Below are positions 62,401 to 64,000 of a DNA stretch of 64,000 nucleotides, piece by piece; position 1 is the stretch's first letter, and each line of letters begins with the position of its first letter. The notes under the pieces were generated by a model. The model searched no databases and had not been told where the DNA came from. It saw only the letters and a list, made by a program, of their open reading frames with translations. The translations under genes were made by a program, and so were the position numbers. Origin of the DNA: Pedobacter deserti (lineage in GTDB: Bacteria; Bacteroidota; Bacteroidia; Sphingobacteriales; Sphingobacteriaceae). Location of the stretch: NCBI RefSeq assembly GCF_024436415.1, contig NZ_JAFMZQ010000001.1, positions 3,162,001-3,226,000 of the forward strand, written 5' to 3'.

Positions 62401-62830
62401 GTATGTCCGCCGATTCATCTTGTATCGCGCTGCAATACACGTCGAAGCGCTCTCCTGAGCCCTCCCCGAAACAGACCCCGCGCAATATAGCAGGCCTGCA
62501 GGAATATACCGGCTGGAACGCGGCGGCAAGTTCTGTCCAGGCTGGCTGGCCCGCCTGCGCAGCGGGCTGGCCCAGAGCAAAGCCGGACTTAGTCGCGTAA
62601 GGCTCAAACGCGTCGTTATACAAGACAATGAATTCTGCTCCCCAGAAAATAAGCATCGGCACCGGACTGTTCAGGGCCATGCTAAGCGATTGCTTTAAAA
62701 CGACAGGCCAGTTGCGCAGGTCGCCTAGGGACGTAGCCGTCCAGTCGAAGCCAAAAATGGCGACCGCCACCTCACTCCATCCAGGGAGGAAATAGTGATC
62801 CTGAGGTTGATTGCTTGAGTTCTCCATCAA
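59441..62830 (-). CDS. Multi-PAS, GAF hybrid sensor histidine kinase
   Basis: A 1129-residue soluble histidine kinase. An N-terminal region of about 150 residues (TSLGDLRNWPVVLKQSLSMAL, AEFIVLYNDAFEP) is a PAS-like sensor common in this phylum. A coiled coil follows at about 158-195 (NEELAASNEELQAINEELL), then at least four PAS domains (about 198-325, 327-450, 455-580 and 585-710), a GAF domain at about 725-880 (LTGAKFGAFFYN, GGLFFGHPEPARFT), a HisKA domain with FIALASHELKTPLASIHGYL at about 895 and an HATPase_c domain to about 1120 (RIEQVMINLLSNAVKYSP, RDFGPGVPEDKLKHIFNRFYR, GLGIGLYLSREII). Full catalytic motifs are present, so an active kinase. No response regulator is adjacent. GAF and PAS inputs suggest cytoplasmic small-molecule, redox or light sensing; the signal is unknown. 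Confidence 0.95.
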   Translation of the reverse strand: MMENSSNQPQDHYFLPGWSEVAVAIFGFDWTATSLGDLRNWPVVLKQSLSMALNSPVPMLIFWGAEFIVLYNDAFEPYATKSGFALGQPAAQAGQPAWTELAAAFQPVYSCRPAILRGVCFGEGSGERFDVYCSAIQDESADIQGIGAMLVAASAFADTQSVNEELAASNEELQAINEELLAVQQAQEESMAVISLRERQMAALVESAPFPIAVYTGPEMRIVQANRSLIELWGKGNDIIGKTYFEVLPELSDQHIYERLTQVYETGVAYHVRNQPVNLMVNGRMQEFFFNYSFTPLFDGQNRIYGILNTAADVTDLNQAKKQLEHSQENFRNMILQAPVAMCRLMGPDFVVEVVNSAMLEIWGKPLDEVMNRPVFDALPDARSQGLEEAMAGVYRSGVSFSAKEQPVELTRHGKQETVYQNFVYQAYRDSDGCIQGILAISVNVTEQVLARLELHKAYEQIRLSKQAAQLGTFDMDLIEGTMDWDERCRKLFGIDHAGPVTYESDFLAGLHPDDRERIESQISRLFDPVNSGGDYDVEYRTVGASDGRVRWVQAKGKVYFSGGLATRFIGSVMDITAQKLSQLRLAELAEKQARLAAVVASSDDVIISKTLEGIITSWNFSAQRVFGYSEQEAIGKHISIIIPEERLQEEDFIISKICAGEKVDHFETVRKTRDGRLVQLSLTVSPIIDEQGKIIGASKIARDNSQELAARQNARKYTERLEIMNMVMTTISEELELNKILQKVTDATTELTGAKFGAFFYNKTDERGGSYMLYTLSGAPREAFEKFGMPRNTAIFERTFSGSGIMRVDDITSDPRYGHNAPHYGMPKGHLPVVSYLAVPVISRSGNVIGGLFFGHPEPARFTAEHETLVSSIAAQSAISIDNAKLFEEVKGLNDKKDEFIALASHELKTPLASIHGYLQILNRLPADEQQKKFMSKAGQQVLKLTSLVNDLLDVSKIEAGKMIFSYGEFDLQQVVTEAIELIQHSSGAHRIIFDRTADGCMVYGDSARIEQVMINLLSNAVKYSPNADTVEVKVTKQEDTVVIAVRDFGPGVPEDKLKHIFNRFYRIDELTPNISGLGIGLYLSREIIGRHQGDIWAERAQGNGTVFFVSLPAFNKASAPIALTSTN

Positions 62831-62943
62831 TGCGCAAAATATAAAAAACGCCGGAATAAAGGCCTTTCAAAAATGGAAACTTCCGTCTCTAAAAGACGAC
62901 ACAGAGGGTAGCCTATACGTCTGGCTTAACTAAAAGCATCGAT

Positions 62944-64000
62944 TCAAACACCCTTATCCGGAATTTCAAAGTAAAAAGTTGTTCCCTGTCCTTCTGCACT
63001 TTCGAACCAGATGCTTCCCTTATGCCATTCAACAATATTTTTTACAACATTCATCCCAAGACCCATTGACGGCTCGCCTTGAAGGCCCGGCCGCCCTGCC
63101 GCAGTATACTGATCGAACAGGATCGCATGGTGTTTTTTCGGAATACCGATACCGTTATCGGAAACAGTGAATAGAACGCCATCGGCATTTTTCACTATTT
63201 TGAATGCGATGGCCCCGTTTTCGGCGGTGAATTTCAGCGCATTGCTCATCAGATTATTGATGATCTGCATAAACTTCGGTTCATCAATACGAATGAATAC
63301 CTCCTCAGGCGAAGAACTGAACGTAATGCTCCGCCTTAATCCACCCTCGGCTTTTTGGGCCTCTTCTACATACTCGCGGAGTTTCTTTGCAATGTCAACC
63401 CGCTTCTTCACCAGTTTCACCTCTGCAGTTTCCAAAAACTCACGGTTGGTCAGATCCCGGATCAGCTGCACAGCCTGCTGATTGATTTCCATGATCTTAT
63501 CAATGCGTTCGTTATGTACCGTGTCGGGCAAATCAGCCTTTAACGCCTTGGCCAGGCTCCGGGCTATCCCCAGGGACCCAGAGAGTTCATGGGCAAGAAT
63601 ATTAAGAATGGAATTTTTCTTATTGGCGTACTTTGCAAATGTATGCTGACTGGTTAATTCTGTCGTTATGTCTATAGCGTGGCCATAAACCGATCTCCTC
63701 TGTTTACTGTCTGTATGAACAGAGGCCATGACCCGCACCCAGCGTAACTTCCCCTCAGCGTGCCGTATCCGAAGATGGACATGCTTATCCAATCTGCCTT
63801 TCAACAGGTCCGATAGGCAAGCGAGCGCATATTCAACATCATCCGGATGTACAATGTCTTTCAATTCATCCAGCTGCGCCCCGGTTTTGCCTGCGCCAAA
63901 CAACGCATCAAAAGCTGCATTCTTATAAACGACCTTATGAGCTTCTATATCAAATATGAAAGTGGCTACCCCGGATTCATCGGAAAGCGAAGCATAATGG
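62944..64000 (-). CDS. PAS-type sensor histidine kinase, C-terminal part (cut by window edge)
   Basis: The minus-strand frame is open to the right edge, beyond the TTG at 63903; upstream it continues HYASLSDESGVATFIFDIEAHKVV, a PAS segment. The visible 351 residues contain the end of that PAS, its PAC part (IRHAEGKLRWVRVMASVHTDSKQRRSVYG), a DHp region with H-box ILNILAHELSGSLGIARSL and an HATPase_c domain (MQIINNLMSNALKFTAENG, VSDNGIGIPKKHHAILFDQY, GLGMNVVKNIVEWHKGSIW). The H-box has Ser-Gly-Ser where HE(L/I)(R/K)(T/N)P is usual, so the phospho-transfer site is atypical although His and Glu are kept. It lies 113 bp upstream of the large multi-PAS kinase on the same strand. Confidence 0.92.
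   Translation of the reverse strand, partial: HYASLSDESGVATFIFDIEAHKVVYKNAAFDALFGAGKTGAQLDELKDIVHPDDVEYALACLSDLLKGRLDKHVHLRIRHAEGKLRWVRVMASVHTDSKQRRSVYGHAIDITTELTSQHTFAKYANKKNSILNILAHELSGSLGIARSLAKALKADLPDTVHNERIDKIMEINQQAVQLIRDLTNREFLETAEVKLVKKRVDIAKKLREYVEEAQKAEGGLRRSITFSSSPEEVFIRIDEPKFMQIINNLMSNALKFTAENGAIAFKIVKNADGVLFTVSDNGIGIPKKHHAILFDQYTAAGRPGLQGEPSMGLGMNVVKNIVEWHKGSIWFESAEGQGTTFYFEIPDKGV

Overview
The window reads as chromosome of a Bacteroidota bacterium, most likely family Sphingobacteriaceae (Pedobacter or Mucilaginibacter-like). The evidence is three SusC/SusD outer-membrane uptake loci, each with its own ECF sigma factor and FecR-type anti-sigma factor, plus GLPGLI, DUF4843 and PKD-like lipoproteins, many signal-peptide or lipobox proteins, and starts without clear Shine-Dalgarno sequences. 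The genus is an inference; no rRNA or marker gene is present.

Layout. 0-2 kb: an AraC regulator cut by the left edge, an Atu4866-type small protein and a short-chain dehydrogenase, tightly spaced on the minus strand. 2.3-4.4 kb: AraC regulator plus Bcr/CflA efflux pump (plus strand). 4.4-5.0 kb: debris of insertion-sequence ends. 5.1-12.1 kb: uptake locus 1 (SusD, SusC, FecR, divergent sigma factor), then a dead LytTR regulator fragment and a GLPGLI/outer-membrane barrel pair (12.4-16.0 kb), closed by an IS66 transposase remnant whose end is an inverted copy of the end at 4.8 kb. 16.5-18.4 kb: methyltransferase, acetyltransferase and a decayed gene. 18.5-32.6 kb: uptake locus 2. 33.2-36.5 kb: small accessory genes (acetyltransferase, META lipoprotein, VOC protein, AraC regulator, clan GH-A-like glycosidase). 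36.7-51.2 kb: uptake locus 3, a paralogue of locus 2. 51.4-54.4 kb: second Bcr/CflA pump, deletion-damaged EamA transporter gene, FAD amine oxidase and a tiny lipoprotein. 54.4-54.8 kb: a non-coding hairpin and 11-bp tandem repeat. 54.8-64 kb: a six-PAS protein that ends in a phosphoacceptor helix without a kinase domain, DUF4287, DUF2254, a 1129-residue multi-PAS/GAF histidine kinase and a second kinase cut by the right edge.

How the parts work together. Loci 2 and 3 share the order sigma - fecR - susC - susD - DUF4843 lipoprotein - PKD-like lipoprotein - thioredoxin - thioredoxin, followed by either FKBP isomerase + protease (locus 2) or protease + third thioredoxin (locus 3). SusC has an N-terminal STN signalling domain, so occupancy of the transporter probably signals to FecR and the sigma factor. 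No glycosidase lies inside these loci. The load is instead periplasmic thiol chemistry, prolyl isomerisation and a two-domain trypsin-like protease. I infer a protein or peptide acquisition or processing module rather than a polysaccharide locus. The protease is unusual: an intact His-Asp-Ser trypsin domain is followed by a second trypsin-like domain interrupted by PDZ, in which the catalytic Ser is Cys and the His is lost, in both paralogues.

At RNA level, both susC genes of loci 2 and 3 carry a 54-nt 5' leader with the same geometry (8-bp stem, then a CCAAACCAA-rich stretch, then ATG), and a hairpin separates fecR from susC in all three loci.
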